NCBI GenBank assembly: GCA_035373905.1
Contig: DAOSOK010000051.1
Location: 1-30,005 of the forward strand
Origin: Candidatus Ozemobacteraceae bacterium
GTDB taxonomy: Bacteria > Muiribacteriota > Ozemobacteria > Ozemobacterales > Ozemobacteraceae
Reading direction: 5' to 3'
Length of the DNA: 30,005 nucleotides
In this document: piece after piece, positions 1 to 8,972 of the stretch
How the letters are laid out: each line of letters opens with the position of its first letter
Numbering within the stretch: position 1 is the first letter of the stretch
Position numbers and translations under genes: made by a program
Notes under the pieces: model-generated
The model's input: the letters and a program-made list of their open reading frames with translations, nothing else
Databases searched by the model: none
Told to the model about the DNA's origin: nothing

Positions 1-72
1 ATCCCGACGAAAACCCTTCGGAAAACCGTACCAGACCGCTCACTGAGAATTGCTGGGGAAGAAGTTTTCACG

Positions 73-101
73 TTGCATTTGTCGCCCGATTCCTGTATAC
101 A
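73..101 (+). promoter_or_regulatory. Candidate sigma-70-type promoter of the EF-G-like gene
   Basis: TTGCAT at 73-78 and TATACA at 96-101 are separated by 17 bp. The predicted start lies about 55 bp upstream of the ATG at 164. The stretch 1-163 holds no supportable gene; this is the only signal I see in it. Judged by consensus match only. Confidence 0.45.
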
Positions 102-163
102 TACGTGAAACACTCGCCCTTTGATCCTTTTGCGGGCGAATAATGTTCCGAGGAGAGCACTCA

Positions 164-2251
164 ATGAAGCTGTATACCCCCGACAAGATCCGCAATATCG
201 GGCTCGTCTCCCACGGCGGAGCCGGCAAGACGTCCCTGACCGAGGCGCTGCTGTTCCACACCGGCGCCAACTCGCGCATCGGCAAGGTCGACGACGGTTC
301 GTCCGTGATGAACTACGACCCCGAAGAGCTGAAGCGCAAGACCACCGTGGGAACGTCCCTGGCCTGCCTCGAGTGGAAAGACGTCAAGATCAACATTCTC
401 GACACCCCCGGCTTCGATGACTTCCTCGGCGAAGTGTACAAGGTTCTTCCGGCGATGGATGCCGCGATCGTCGTGATCAATGCCAGCTCCGGCATCGAAG
501 TCGGAACCGAAAAGAACTGGAAGATCCTGAACGACTACAACGTTCCCCGCGCCGTCTACCTGAGCAAGCTCGACAAGGAAAACATCAACGTCGCGAAGCT
601 GATCGACGATTTGAAGGCGTTCGACGCCAAGATCATCCCGATCCAGCTGCCCTGGGGCACCGCAACGAACCTGAAGGGCGTCATCGACCTGATCGAGATG
701 AAGGCCTACGCCTATACCGACGACACCGGCAAGAAGGTCGAAACCAAGGACATCCCTGCCGACATGGCCGACATGGCCGCCAAGATGCGCGAGAGCATGA
801 TCGAATCGATCGTCGAGTGCGACGACGAGCTGCTGAACAAGTTCTTCGACGGTCAGACGATCTCGAACGACGAACTGCGGCGCGCCCTCAAGCTCGGCCT
901 CGCGGCGAACAAGATCAAGCCCCTCATCTGCGGCATGGCCCTCAAGAACCTCGGCGGCGACCAGGTTCTCGATTTCATGGCGAACTGCATGCCCTCTCCC
1001 GTCGATCGCGGCGCCGTCGAAGCCGTCACGGCCGGCACCGACACGAAGGTCAAGGTTGAACCGAAGGCGGACGGTCCCTTCGCAAGCTTCATCTTCAAGA
1101 AGGTCAACGAGCAGGCCGGCGACATGATCTTTCTGCGGGTCATCAGCGGCACGATGACATCCGGAACCGATTACTACAACCCGCTCCGCGAGAACACCGA
1201 ACGTTTCAGCTCCTTCTACACGATGCGCGGCAAGAACCGGATCGACCTCGACGCCGTCGTTGCCGGCGACATCGCGATGTTGGTGAAGCCGAAGGTCTCC
1301 GTGCGCGGAGACACGCTCTGCGACAAGAGCTACAATGTCGTGTTCCAGCTCCCGGCCCTTCCCGAGCCCAAGTTGACCTACGCGATCGCCCCCAAGACGA
1401 AGAACGATCAGGAAAAGATGGGAACCGGCCTCCACACGCTGTGCAACGACGACGGCGTCCTGAAATACGAATTCGACGCCGAGATGAGCCAAGGCCTGAT
1501 CTCCGGCCTCGGCGACACCCACATCGACGTGGCGATCAGCCGCCTCAAGAGCCGCTGGAACGTCGACGTCGAGATCAGCAAGCCCCGCATCCCGTTCCGC
1601 GAGACGATCAAGGGCAAGGCGGACGTTCAGGGGAAGCACAAGAAGCAATCCGGCGGCCGCGGCCAGTATGGCGACGTCACGATTGCGTTCGAGCCGAATC
1701 CGGGCAAGGACTTCGAGTTCGTCGATGCCATCGTCGGCGGCGTCGTTCCCCGCAACTTCATTCCGGCCGTCGAAAAAGGTCTTCAGGAAGCCCGCAAACG
1801 CGGCGTTCTCGCAGGATTCCCGGTGATCGATTTCAAGGCCACCCTCCACTTCGGCTCCTACCACGACGTCGACTCTTCCGAACTGGCGTTCAAACTGGCC
1901 GCCACGATCGCGTTCAAAACCGGCATGGCTCAGGCCAAGCCGATTCTGCTCGAGCCGATCTACGAAGTCTGCGTCTTCACCCCGGACGAGTTCATGGGCA
2001 GCGTCATCGGCGACCTGAACTCCCGCCGCGGCCGCATTCTCGGTATGGAACCGATGGGCGGGCTGCAGCAGGTCAAGGCTTCCGTTCCGCTGGCCGAGAT
2101 GTACAAATACGCGACCGACCTCAAGTCGATGACCCAGTCGCGCGCTGAGTTCACGATGAAGTTCGACCATTACGAAGAAGTGCCGGCCAACGTGACCGAG
2201 CAGGTCATCAAGGAATACGGCCGCAAGGGCGAAGAAGCCGCCGAAGAATAA
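164..2251 (+). CDS. Elongation factor G-like translational GTPase (EF-G-2 / FusA2-like)
   Basis: This 695-residue protein has the full EF-G domain order and should act on the ribosome in the cytoplasm. The P-loop is SHGGAGKT (residues 16-23) instead of the usual AHIDAGKT. Switch I reads KRKTTVGTS where canonical EF-G has RGITI. G3 is DTPG and G4 is SKLD instead of NKMD. Domain III has GLGDTHIDV where GMGELHLEI is usual. Domains IV and V are conventional (KHKKQSGGRGQYGDV, GSYHDVDSSELAFK, then EPIYEVCVFTPDEFMG). These G-domain changes point to the EF-G paralogue group rather than the housekeeping fusA. There are no str-operon neighbours (rpsL, rpsG, tuf), which agrees. The start at 164 is chosen for the AGGAG at 151-155; an in-frame ATG at 143 would add seven residues and has no better site. 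It is transcribed alone and followed by a strong terminator. Translocase activity itself is not shown by sequence. Confidence 0.93.
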   Translation: MKLYTPDKIRNIGLVSHGGAGKTSLTEALLFHTGANSRIGKVDDGSSVMNYDPEELKRKTTVGTSLACLEWKDVKINILDTPGFDDFLGEVYKVLPAMDAAIVVINASSGIEVGTEKNWKILNDYNVPRAVYLSKLDKENINVAKLIDDLKAFDAKIIPIQLPWGTATNLKGVIDLIEMKAYAYTDDTGKKVETKDIPADMADMAAKMRESMIESIVECDDELLNKFFDGQTISNDELRRALKLGLAANKIKPLICGMALKNLGGDQVLDFMANCMPSPVDRGAVEAVTAGTDTKVKVEPKADGPFASFIFKKVNEQAGDMIFLRVISGTMTSGTDYYNPLRENTERFSSFYTMRGKNRIDLDAVVAGDIAMLVKPKVSVRGDTLCDKSYNVVFQLPALPEPKLTYAIAPKTKNDQEKMGTGLHTLCNDDGVLKYEFDAEMSQGLISGLGDTHIDVAISRLKSRWNVDVEISKPRIPFRETIKGKADVQGKHKKQSGGRGQYGDVTIAFEPNPGKDFEFVDAIVGGVVPRNFIPAVEKGLQEARKRGVLAGFPVIDFKATLHFGSYHDVDSSELAFKLAATIAFKTGMAQAKPILLEPIYEVCVFTPDEFMGSVIGDLNSRRGRILGMEPMGGLQQVKASVPLAEMYKYATDLKSMTQSRAEFTMKFDHYEEVPANVTEQVIKEYGRKGEEAAEE

Positions 2252-2264
2252 CAACAGCTATAGG

Positions 2265-2299
2265 AAAGCGCCCGCCGGAAACGGCGGGCGCTTTGTTTT
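2265..2299 (+). terminator. Rho-independent terminator after the EF-G-like gene
   Basis: A perfect 13-bp stem (AAAGCGCCCGCCG at 2265-2277 and its complement at 2282-2294) has a GAAA tetraloop and is followed by a T-rich tract to 2299. It begins 13 bp after the stop codon. Confidence 0.93.
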
Positions 2300-2355
2300 G
2301 AGAACCAATCCGCAGGTGACGCGAATGAAAATGCCCGGGGAGGCGGAAGGCAGGG

Positions 2356-3588
2356 TCAGGGGTTCTGGGGGTTGAGAAGGGCCTGTTCCGTTTCTTTCAG
2401 GAGGCGGGCCACGTGGTTCACGTGGGTGACGAGCGAGGTGAACTTGTTCAGGAAGGGGAGTTCCAGCACCTCGTCGAAATACTCGCGGGCCATGCGCAGG
2501 TTGCCGAGCCGCCGCGCCAGTTCGCCGATGAGAAACCCTGTGACGACGATGCCGCGTTCGGGAAGAGGCTCCAGACCAGGCTCCATACGGCTCTGGATGA
2601 TCATCGGCCCCGGATATTTTCCTCCGTCGGCCCGATACGGTTTGTATGCCCTGATGAAGAAATCGAGAGCCTTTTCCTGAGCCTGCTTTTCGTGGAGCCC
2701 ATGTCCCATCCGTCTGCACAGCCACGAGCATTTCAGGTAGAACTCGCCGGCCAGTTTCACCCAGCCGGGCATCTTCAGCTGCTCGGCGTCGTGCGCCGCA
2801 AGTTCGAAGCTTTTGATGCCGTGCAGAAGCGTCCGTTCTCCGCAGAAGCTTTCGAGCTTGAACGCGATTTTTTTGCGTTCCTCGATGCCGACCGGCGAGA
2901 GGAACGTCCTCGCCCGTTCGGGAATGACACGGGTTTCCTCGAACTTCCCGATATAGTGCGCAAAATAACAGGAGGGACACACCACAACGGTATACAGTTC
3001 GGGATGGACGGATTCGTTGCAGATGGGGCAGAAATCGGTATCGGTATCGGATACCGGCACGGTCCAGAGTTTGAACCGCGTCGTCCGGAACGGGCGAAAG
3101 CAAACCGGACACTTCAAATTCGAGTAGCGAAGAAACGGGTGTTCCACCGGAACGCCCGTTTCGAGTTCTTCCTGCTTGGCGTCTTCCTCGTTTTTCGGAA
3201 GCACCTGGTTCGACTCGGTCAGGGTGATTTCCTGCCGAAGGAGGCTGAGCATTTCGACCAGCCTGGCAATGGCTATCGGCTTCACCAGCAAGCCCAGGGC
3301 CTGTTGTGCGATGCACTCTTTCGCGAGTTCGCGGGTGAACGCGGAACTCATGAAAACGAGTTTCACGTCCGGTGCAAGCTTTCTCGCCTTTTTTGCGACC
3401 TGCTCGACGGTCGAGGTCTGATTGTCGAGGTCGATGATCCATGCCACGGTCGGGGCAAGGGTCGACAGTTCCTCGACTTTTTCCATGACGGCGGCGAGGC
3501 GGGGCGTAAAGCCGTATTCGCGAACCGTCATCTCGAGAAAGACCGAGTAGATCGGATCGCGCGTCAGGATGACGACCTGCGTGTTCAT
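2356..3588 (-). CDS. Response-regulator receiver domain fused to a DUF2225 zinc-ribbon/TPR-like protein
   Basis: This is a 410-residue two-part protein. Residues 1-120 look like a CheY-type receiver: acidic D11, a likely phospho-acceptor D53 at the end of strand 3 (AWIIDLDN), S81/S82, and K103-P104 (GLLVKP). Only one residue of the usual acidic pair is present. After an acidic linker (about 125-150), three CxxC pairs follow: C160/C163, C187/C190 and C204/C207, the last in VVVCPSCYFAHY. This is the signature of the DUF2225 family, whose function is unknown. The C-terminal part (about 265-395) is helical with TPR-like segments (ELARRLGNLRMAREYFDEVL). No signal peptide or membrane segment is seen, so it is probably cytoplasmic. 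It is divergent from the next gene and has its own promoter. No histidine kinase gene lies nearby, so the input signal is unknown. The ribosome-binding site is weak (GACGGAT). Confidence 0.85.
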   Translation of the reverse strand: MNTQVVILTRDPIYSVFLEMTVREYGFTPRLAAVMEKVEELSTLAPTVAWIIDLDNQTSTVEQVAKKARKLAPDVKLVFMSSAFTRELAKECIAQQALGLLVKPIAIARLVEMLSLLRQEITLTESNQVLPKNEEDAKQEELETGVPVEHPFLRYSNLKCPVCFRPFRTTRFKLWTVPVSDTDTDFCPICNESVHPELYTVVVCPSCYFAHYIGKFEETRVIPERARTFLSPVGIEERKKIAFKLESFCGERTLLHGIKSFELAAHDAEQLKMPGWVKLAGEFYLKCSWLCRRMGHGLHEKQAQEKALDFFIRAYKPYRADGGKYPGPMIIQSRMEPGLEPLPERGIVVTGFLIGELARRLGNLRMAREYFDEVLELPFLNKFTSLVTHVNHVARLLKETEQALLNPQNP

Positions 3589-3687
3589 ATATCCGTCACT
3601 ATTTCACGACTCAGCCGCAACACATCACATGCATCTGTCAATTTTTCCGACAATGCCCGCATCCCCTCATCCAACCGGATTGCGATC

Positions 3688-3717
3688 AGCATACCATTTT
3701 CTCTTCTCTCTGGTCAA
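3688..3717 (-). promoter_or_regulatory. Candidate promoter of the receiver-DUF2225 gene
   Basis: Read on the minus strand, TTGACC and TATGCT are 18 bp apart, and the -10 is preceded by TGG (extended -10). The predicted leader is about 95 nt. The rest of the 274-bp divergent gap (3589-3862) contains a TATGAT at 3822-3827 that could serve the plus-strand gene, but no convincing -35 goes with it. Confidence 0.5.
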
Positions 3718-3862
3718 AGACGATCACTCTTCCCGTCGCGTTCAAAAATAACGCTCTTCTGATTCCGCTTGTGCGAATCCGTCAGCTGACAGCCGATTTT
3801 CCCTCTTCATGAAATGAGGTGTATGATACCGTCCAGCACCACTTCTCTTTCGGAGGACCGAC

Positions 3863-4651
3863 ATGGAACAATCTGCCCCCCTCACCCTGAAACCGGGCCT
3901 GACCATCGATCAGGATCAATCGGAACTTCTGTTCGCGGAAATCGAGACCATTCTCGATTCGAGCGACTTCGATATCGGCCGAAAATGCTTCTGCATCTGG
4001 CAGAGAATCCAGGACTGGGCCGGGCAAGCCGCTTCCGGACACCCCTGCGTGCCGTTACGTGAGCGAATCGAGTTGATCAGACGGGAGGAACAACCCGATG
4101 AAACGCAGAAGGCCCGCCTGATTCGCGCGATCGTTTTCCAGGCTCTCGAGCGCAACCTCGACAGCGACGTCCGGGTCGGCAGTTTTTCGGCGACCGTTTC
4201 CCTGATCGCCGACATCGCCCGCCTCGGCTGGAACTGGGGCTCGGTGAAATTTTCCGAACTGGGCGAGCGATATCTCAGCGTCTCGGCTCTTTCGGCAATC
4301 GAACTCGACGAGATCGGCGTTTCCATGGAGGAAGAGCTCACGGACCGCGTGGAGCAAATCCTGGACGGCGATAACTGGCTCGACATCGGCGCTCTGAAGG
4401 GCTCGGCGATCCCAGTGCTGTATGTCGCCATGGCCGATCTCTACGTGCGAGCCGCCGGCGTCCAGTCCGATCGCAAGGCTGCCACCAGAGACGATCTCTC
4501 CCGAGGTCTCGACGCGCTGGACCGGACGGTAGGCCCCTGCGGCGAGCGCCTGGCAAGACTGTCAGGCCAAGGGCTTGCAGCGCTCATACTCGATAACCTG
4601 ATGCAGCGACCGGCCATCGTCGCCTCGCTTTCCCGTCTGGGGCGAACATGA
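3863..4651 (+). CDS. Conserved-looking hypothetical protein, function unknown
   Basis: I do not recognise this 262-residue protein. It is soluble-looking, rich in acidic and helix-forming residues, with no signal peptide, no membrane segment and no cysteine cluster or nucleotide-binding motif. The middle (about 85-200) reads as a series of amphipathic helices and includes the aromatic stretch LGWNWGSVKF. Coding is supported by a clear GGAGG at 3852-3856, six bases before the ATG, by codon use like its neighbours, and by an uninterrupted frame ending just before a strong promoter for the next gene. It is divergent from the receiver-DUF2225 gene, so the two may share regulation. That is inference from orientation only. 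Confidence 0.72.
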   Translation: MEQSAPLTLKPGLTIDQDQSELLFAEIETILDSSDFDIGRKCFCIWQRIQDWAGQAASGHPCVPLRERIELIRREEQPDETQKARLIRAIVFQALERNLDSDVRVGSFSATVSLIADIARLGWNWGSVKFSELGERYLSVSALSAIELDEIGVSMEEELTDRVEQILDGDNWLDIGALKGSAIPVLYVAMADLYVRAAGVQSDRKAATRDDLSRGLDALDRTVGPCGERLARLSGQGLAALILDNLMQRPAIVASLSRLGRT

Positions 4652-4666
4652 AATGATCGGAGCCGA

Positions 4667-4696
4667 TTGACAGCGGCGTACCGCACACATCATAAT
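4667..4696 (+). promoter_or_regulatory. Strong candidate promoter of the large lipoprotein gene
   Basis: A perfect TTGACA (4667-4672) and CATAAT (4691-4696) are 18 bp apart, about 33 bp before the start codon. This is the best -35 match in the window. Confidence 0.65.
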
Positions 4697-4716
4697 AGCG
4701 AAAATCACATTTTTTC

Positions 4717-4724
4717 GGGGGGGG
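4717..4724 (+). promoter_or_regulatory. Eight-G tract acting as ribosome-binding site
   Basis: An uninterrupted run of eight G lies four bases before the ATG at 4729, preceded by six T. No AGGAGG is present, so the G run must be the Shine-Dalgarno element if there is one. Homopolymer G tracts slip easily, so its length could vary between cells. Confidence 0.55.
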
Positions 4725-4728
4725 CAGT

Positions 4729-7700
4729 ATGGTCAGTCGGCACCGCATTTCCGGAGTTTATATATTTCTCGGAATTATACTGGCGGCGCTCGCCATTTTC
4801 GGCTGTAGCGGCAGCGGCGACGACCCGCTCGTCACCGGGCCGGGAAGCTACGGTTCCATTTCCGGGACCGTTCAGGCCCCTGTGGGCGGCGGTGCCGTGC
4901 GGGAGGTCGACGCCTCTGTCGTTTCGGCGGTCAATCTCACTCGCGCCTACGTGTTCCTCGAAAAGTATCCGCAGATCGCCACCTACTCGAACTCGAACGG
5001 AAAATTCACCCTTTCTCCCGTCACTTTCGAACAGCACAATGTCATTGTCAAGCTGACGGGAAGCGGCTCCACAATTTACAAGGTGCGTTCGTTCAACGTC
5101 GATGTCACTTCCACGCAACCGGCCAAAGACACCGGCAATCTGCAGGTGAAACTCGCCGACCGCAAGGTTCGAATCCGCGTCAACGACGGAGGCACCTCTT
5201 CGACGATCGCTTCGGCAACCATCAGAGTGTGGGGTGAAACGTTCACCTACATCGGAAACGGAGAATACGAATCACCGGTTCTCCCCGCCGACGAGACGGC
5301 GACCATCACGGTAGACGTCGCCGGCCGCACCCAAGTCCAGATGCCCGCCCAGTTCGTGAGCACCACTCCCCCGGTGCTGGAAACCGCCGTCCCGCCTGCC
5401 GGCTCCACGAACACGCCTCCCACCGTCACGCTCGCGGCCTCGAGCCTCGTCGTGAATAACGGCGTCACGATTACCTTCACGGCGACTGCGCGGGACCCTG
5501 AAAACGACTCCATGACCTACCAGTGGGAATCCTCGTCCGGCAGTCTTTCCACCACCACCAGCGGGTTGCAGGCCACATGGACCGCCCCGTCCTCGGGAAC
5601 CGGCAGCGCCACGATCACCTTCAAGGCCATCGACGCAGGCGGTCTTTTCGCGCGCACGACGCTGACCGTCGGCTATATGCCCGTTGCGAACCAGAAACCG
5701 GTCGTCGATATCGTCGCCGACAGCTCAACGCTGACCGGAGGCATTGCCTACGCATTGGTGGCAAGCGCTACCGATCCGGACGGCAATATCTCGGCCGCAA
5801 CGTATCTCTGGTCCGTCCCAAGCGGTTCGCTCAGCACCACAGCCCAGAGCATCACCGACTGGACGACCCCGGCCGTGACGGCCACGACCTCGGTCATCGT
5901 TTCGCTGACGGTTACAGACACGGCGGGCGACTCGACGACGAAAACCCGGACGTTCAGCGTGATTCCGGCCCCCGCTTCACCGACAGCCACGATTACGCGA
6001 CCGACGACGAACGAGATATTCCCCGCGGGAAGCGTTCAGTTCACCGGCCAGGTGAAACTCGCCGACAACTCCGTCCTTTCCACGTCGTATTACCACTGGC
6101 TTCTCACCTATCCCGGCGGGTCCACGTCAGAAATCGCCTCCCGGACGAACAATTTCTACCTGAGCCTTTCGACCCCCGGCAATTACACCATCTGGCTGAC
6201 GGCAACGTCATCCGAAGGGCTCGGTTGCGTGAAATCCGTTCCGTTTAAAATCAACTATCCGCCGCAAAGCCTGGGGATCTCGAAAAGCCCAAATCAGGTT
6301 TCATTCCTGGCCAGCACGGCAATCACGCTCTCGGCGAGTGCAAGCGACCCTGAAAACGATACTATCAGCTATAAATGGTACGATTACTCTTTCATCCTGA
6401 ATGCGACATCGACGCTCGGAACGGGGCAAACCATATCCGCGTATAAAGATTTTGCCGCCGGCAGCCACACGGTCACCCTCGCCGCTGCCGACACGCGCAA
6501 CGGCGTTTCCTCCGCGAGCATCGTCATAGAAATCGCCCCGAACGCAGCGCCGCATAGTCTCGACATCACGATCGCCCCTCCCGGAACGAGCTTCCTGGCG
6601 AGTGCAGCCATAAGCTTCACCGGCAGCGCAACCGACACGGAAGGCCAGGCGATCAGTTATACCTGGTACGATTATTCCCACATGCACAATGCCACGGCGA
6701 CGCTCGGAACGGGGGAAACCGTCACGAATTACCGCGATTTCGTTCCGGGCAGTCATACCATCACGCTGACGGCGATGGATACCTTCGATGCCGTCGCTTC
6801 TTCCAGCATCATCATCGGCATCGCAACGAATTCCGCGCCGCAGAATCTCACCATCACCAGGAGCCCCAGCAAACCCAATTATCTTGCAAGCGAAGCCGTC
6901 ACCTTCACGGGCGGCGCTACCGATCCCGAAGGGCAGACATTCACCTACGCATGGGAGGATTATTCGGTTGCCCTGAACGCAACGACGACGTTCGGAACGA
7001 CGCAAACCGTTTCGAATTATCGCGATCTTGCAGCCGGCAATCATGTCGTCACGATGACCACCACCGACTCGTTCGGCGCTTCGTCTTCCACGTCGGTCGC
7101 TTTCGCGGTCGGGGCAAATACCGCGCCGACCGTCACGCTGACCAATCCGCCGGCGGGAACGACTTGGTATTTCTCGGGGCAAACCGTCCCCTTCAGCGGA
7201 TATGCGACGGATGTGGAGGACGGCGGGTATGTCGCCACGGCAAGTCTCAACTGGAGCATCACCGGGCCGGGAGGCTTCAATCACGACCCGACGGGAACGG
7301 CCTCCTTTGCCCTCCAGCCGGCCACTCCCGGAACCTACACGATCAGACTGTTCGCGGTCGACTCGCTGAATGCGACGGGTTCCCGAACCCGCTCGCTCTA
7401 CATCAATGCCACGCCGACCGTCACCATCGACCCCGATCCGGCAAGCGGAACCCGGTACAACACGGTGGAACAGTTCACCCTCACGGCAAGTATCGGCGAT
7501 GAGGATTCCGGAGAGGCGCTCAGCATCGTTTGGCGAGACGCAACCACGGGAACCGACCTCGGGAATACGACGCTGGTCGGCCCGTGGCCAAAGACGCACA
7601 CCCTCACGACATCCCGCCCACAGAGCGGGTACCACAACATCACCGCCCGGGTCATCGATTCCTGCGGGGTATCTGCCATCGCAACCCGTTCGTTGCTGAT

Positions 7701-8865
7701 CAACAACCTTCCCGTTCCCAATATGACAATTGGGTATCCACAATACGCAACCACGCCGGGCGGCAATCGGATTCTGCTGGCAAGCAGCAGCGTGGCCATC
7801 AACCTGACAGCCTCTGCAAACGATGCGGAAGACGGGAGCCTGGCGGCAAACCGGCTTTCGTGCATCCTTACCGGAACGGGCATTTCGCAGACCACTTACG
7901 CCGGCGTATCGGCAATTCCGTCACAGTATCTCGATCCCGGCACCTATAACCTGATGGTTGAAGCAACCGACCTCCTGGGCAGTTCGAACGCCGCCACGTT
8001 CACGTTCGTGGTCTGGAACGCGGAAACCTACCTCAGTCATGGAACGGCGGACTCCCAGCTTTCGAGCCCCTCAGCCATCATCCTGGACGGTTCCAGCTAT
8101 TTCGTCACCGACTCGGGCAACTCCAAACTCAAGAAATTCACGGCGAATTTCACCCTGGAAAACGCCATTGGCGAACTTGGTACTGATCCGGGCTCCTTCA
8201 CGGCGTTAGTGGGAGTTACGAAATACGGAAACACGATCTACACGCTGGAAGGTTTCCCCTTGGGAGCACCACGCATTCAGACATGGGATGATGCAACATT
8301 CGCGCCGACAAGCCAGTTCGGAGGCCAGGGAGTTCCTGCCATTGGCAATGCGCTCTATACCTCTCCTTCTGCGATCACGACGAATGGAACGAACCTGTAT
8401 ATTTGTGATCCGGCAGCAAATCTGATCGAACGTCTCGATATGAATACGGGAGTGGCTGCCAATATCATCACAAATCCAAACGGCACAGCCTTCAATGGTC
8501 CATCCGGAATACGCGTCCTGAACAGTTCTGTCTACGTGGCGGATCGTAACACCCAACGGATTGTCGTATGCACTGCAAATCTCAGTTTCACCCGTTCATG
8601 GAACGCCAGCCACCCCTCGGACATCACTGCATACGGCTCGTATTTCATCACGACCGACCCCACCGGAAACAAGATTCAGATCTGGGACAATTCGGGAGTT
8701 CACCAGGCGGATATCGGAGCTGCAGGCAGTGCCCTCGGCAAGTTCGACACACCGATTTCCGTGATTTCGAACAATAACAAACTGGTCATTCTTGAAAACG
8801 GAAAAACGTCTGACCAGGCCCGAATCCACGTGTTCACCCTGCCATCCGCAACAGAACTCTGGTAA
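4729..8865 (+). CDS. Giant lipoprotein with tandem Ig/PKD-like domains and a C-terminal NHL-type beta-propeller
   Basis: This 1378-residue protein starts with a signal peptide (hydrophobic residues 7-24) and a near-consensus lipobox, IFGC, with C26 as the lipidated cysteine. Residues 45-210 resemble carboxypeptidase-regulatory-like beta-sandwiches (GSISGTV, NSNGKFTLSPV). From about residue 226 come nine Ig/PKD/cadherin-like units at roughly 95-residue spacing, recognisable by starts such as NTPPTVTL or NQKPVVDI and by DPENDSMTYQWESSSG-type strands. Units four to six (512-799) are near-identical 96-residue repeats. From about 1097 to the end, segments such as SPSAIILDGSSYFVTDSGN and GPSGIRVLNSSVYVADRN are NHL-like propeller blades. 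It is probably surface or outer-membrane anchored with an adhesive or structural role, but no ligand can be inferred. It has its own promoter and converges on trmFO at a shared hairpin. Confidence 0.9.
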   Translation: MVSRHRISGVYIFLGIILAALAIFGCSGSGDDPLVTGPGSYGSISGTVQAPVGGGAVREVDASVVSAVNLTRAYVFLEKYPQIATYSNSNGKFTLSPVTFEQHNVIVKLTGSGSTIYKVRSFNVDVTSTQPAKDTGNLQVKLADRKVRIRVNDGGTSSTIASATIRVWGETFTYIGNGEYESPVLPADETATITVDVAGRTQVQMPAQFVSTTPPVLETAVPPAGSTNTPPTVTLAASSLVVNNGVTITFTATARDPENDSMTYQWESSSGSLSTTTSGLQATWTAPSSGTGSATITFKAIDAGGLFARTTLTVGYMPVANQKPVVDIVADSSTLTGGIAYALVASATDPDGNISAATYLWSVPSGSLSTTAQSITDWTTPAVTATTSVIVSLTVTDTAGDSTTKTRTFSVIPAPASPTATITRPTTNEIFPAGSVQFTGQVKLADNSVLSTSYYHWLLTYPGGSTSEIASRTNNFYLSLSTPGNYTIWLTATSSEGLGCVKSVPFKINYPPQSLGISKSPNQVSFLASTAITLSASASDPENDTISYKWYDYSFILNATSTLGTGQTISAYKDFAAGSHTVTLAAADTRNGVSSASIVIEIAPNAAPHSLDITIAPPGTSFLASAAISFTGSATDTEGQAISYTWYDYSHMHNATATLGTGETVTNYRDFVPGSHTITLTAMDTFDAVASSSIIIGIATNSAPQNLTITRSPSKPNYLASEAVTFTGGATDPEGQTFTYAWEDYSVALNATTTFGTTQTVSNYRDLAAGNHVVTMTTTDSFGASSSTSVAFAVGANTAPTVTLTNPPAGTTWYFSGQTVPFSGYATDVEDGGYVATASLNWSITGPGGFNHDPTGTASFALQPATPGTYTIRLFAVDSLNATGSRTRSLYINATPTVTIDPDPASGTRYNTVEQFTLTASIGDEDSGEALSIVWRDATTGTDLGNTTLVGPWPKTHTLTTSRPQSGYHNITARVIDSCGVSAIATRSLLINNLPVPNMTIGYPQYATTPGGNRILLASSSVAINLTASANDAEDGSLAANRLSCILTGTGISQTTYAGVSAIPSQYLDPGTYNLMVEATDLLGSSNAATFTFVVWNAETYLSHGTADSQLSSPSAIILDGSSYFVTDSGNSKLKKFTANFTLENAIGELGTDPGSFTALVGVTKYGNTIYTLEGFPLGAPRIQTWDDATFAPTSQFGGQGVPAIGNALYTSPSAITTNGTNLYICDPAANLIERLDMNTGVAANIITNPNGTAFNGPSGIRVLNSSVYVADRNTQRIVVCTANLSFTRSWNASHPSDITAYGSYFITTDPTGNKIQIWDNSGVHQADIGAAGSALGKFDTPISVISNNNKLVILENGKTSDQARIHVFTLPSATELW
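6262..7125 (+). repeat. Three tandem 288-bp coding repeats
   Basis: Units begin at 6262, 6550 and 6838 and end before 7126. Each is exactly 96 codons and shares PQ/HxL...I, FLAS, a W-Y/E-DYS core, LNAT or HNAT, and GSHT or GNHV segments. The proteins differ at scattered positions, so the duplication is not brand new. Confidence 0.9.
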
Positions 8866-8879
8866 ACGACACCGTCGTG

Positions 8880-8919
8880 AAAAGCCCCGAAGCACCTGGT
8901 GCTTCGGGGCTTTTGTTTT
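8880..8919. terminator. Bidirectional rho-independent terminator between the lipoprotein gene and trmFO
   Basis: The stem at 8880-8894 pairs with 8900-8914 (15 bp, core AGCCCCGAAGCA) around a CCTGG loop. TTTTGTTTT follows on the plus strand, and the A run at 8880-8883 gives a short T run on the minus strand. It lies 15 bp after the lipoprotein stop and about 60 bp past the trmFO stop, so it can end both convergent units. Confidence 0.9.
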
Positions 8920-8972
8920 GGGATTTTCTCGCCTGCGTGCGAGACCTGGCAGCGCCCCGGTTCTTCTGCCCG

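Noticed and set aside
161..2254. Long open frame opposite the EF-G-like gene
   Set aside because: It is a GC-rich shadow of the EF-G frame; its translation is Asp/Val/Leu/Arg-rich with no domain, while the plus strand gives a full EF-G.
3616..3645. Minus-strand TTGACA within the divergent gap
   Set aside because: No acceptable -10 lies 16-18 bp downstream; the TTGACC-TATGCT pair at 3688-3717 is a better promoter.
2413..3762. 449-codon plus-strand frame opposite the receiver-DUF2225 gene
   Set aside because: No recognisable motif and no ribosome-binding site, whereas the minus strand has receiver residues and three CxxC pairs.
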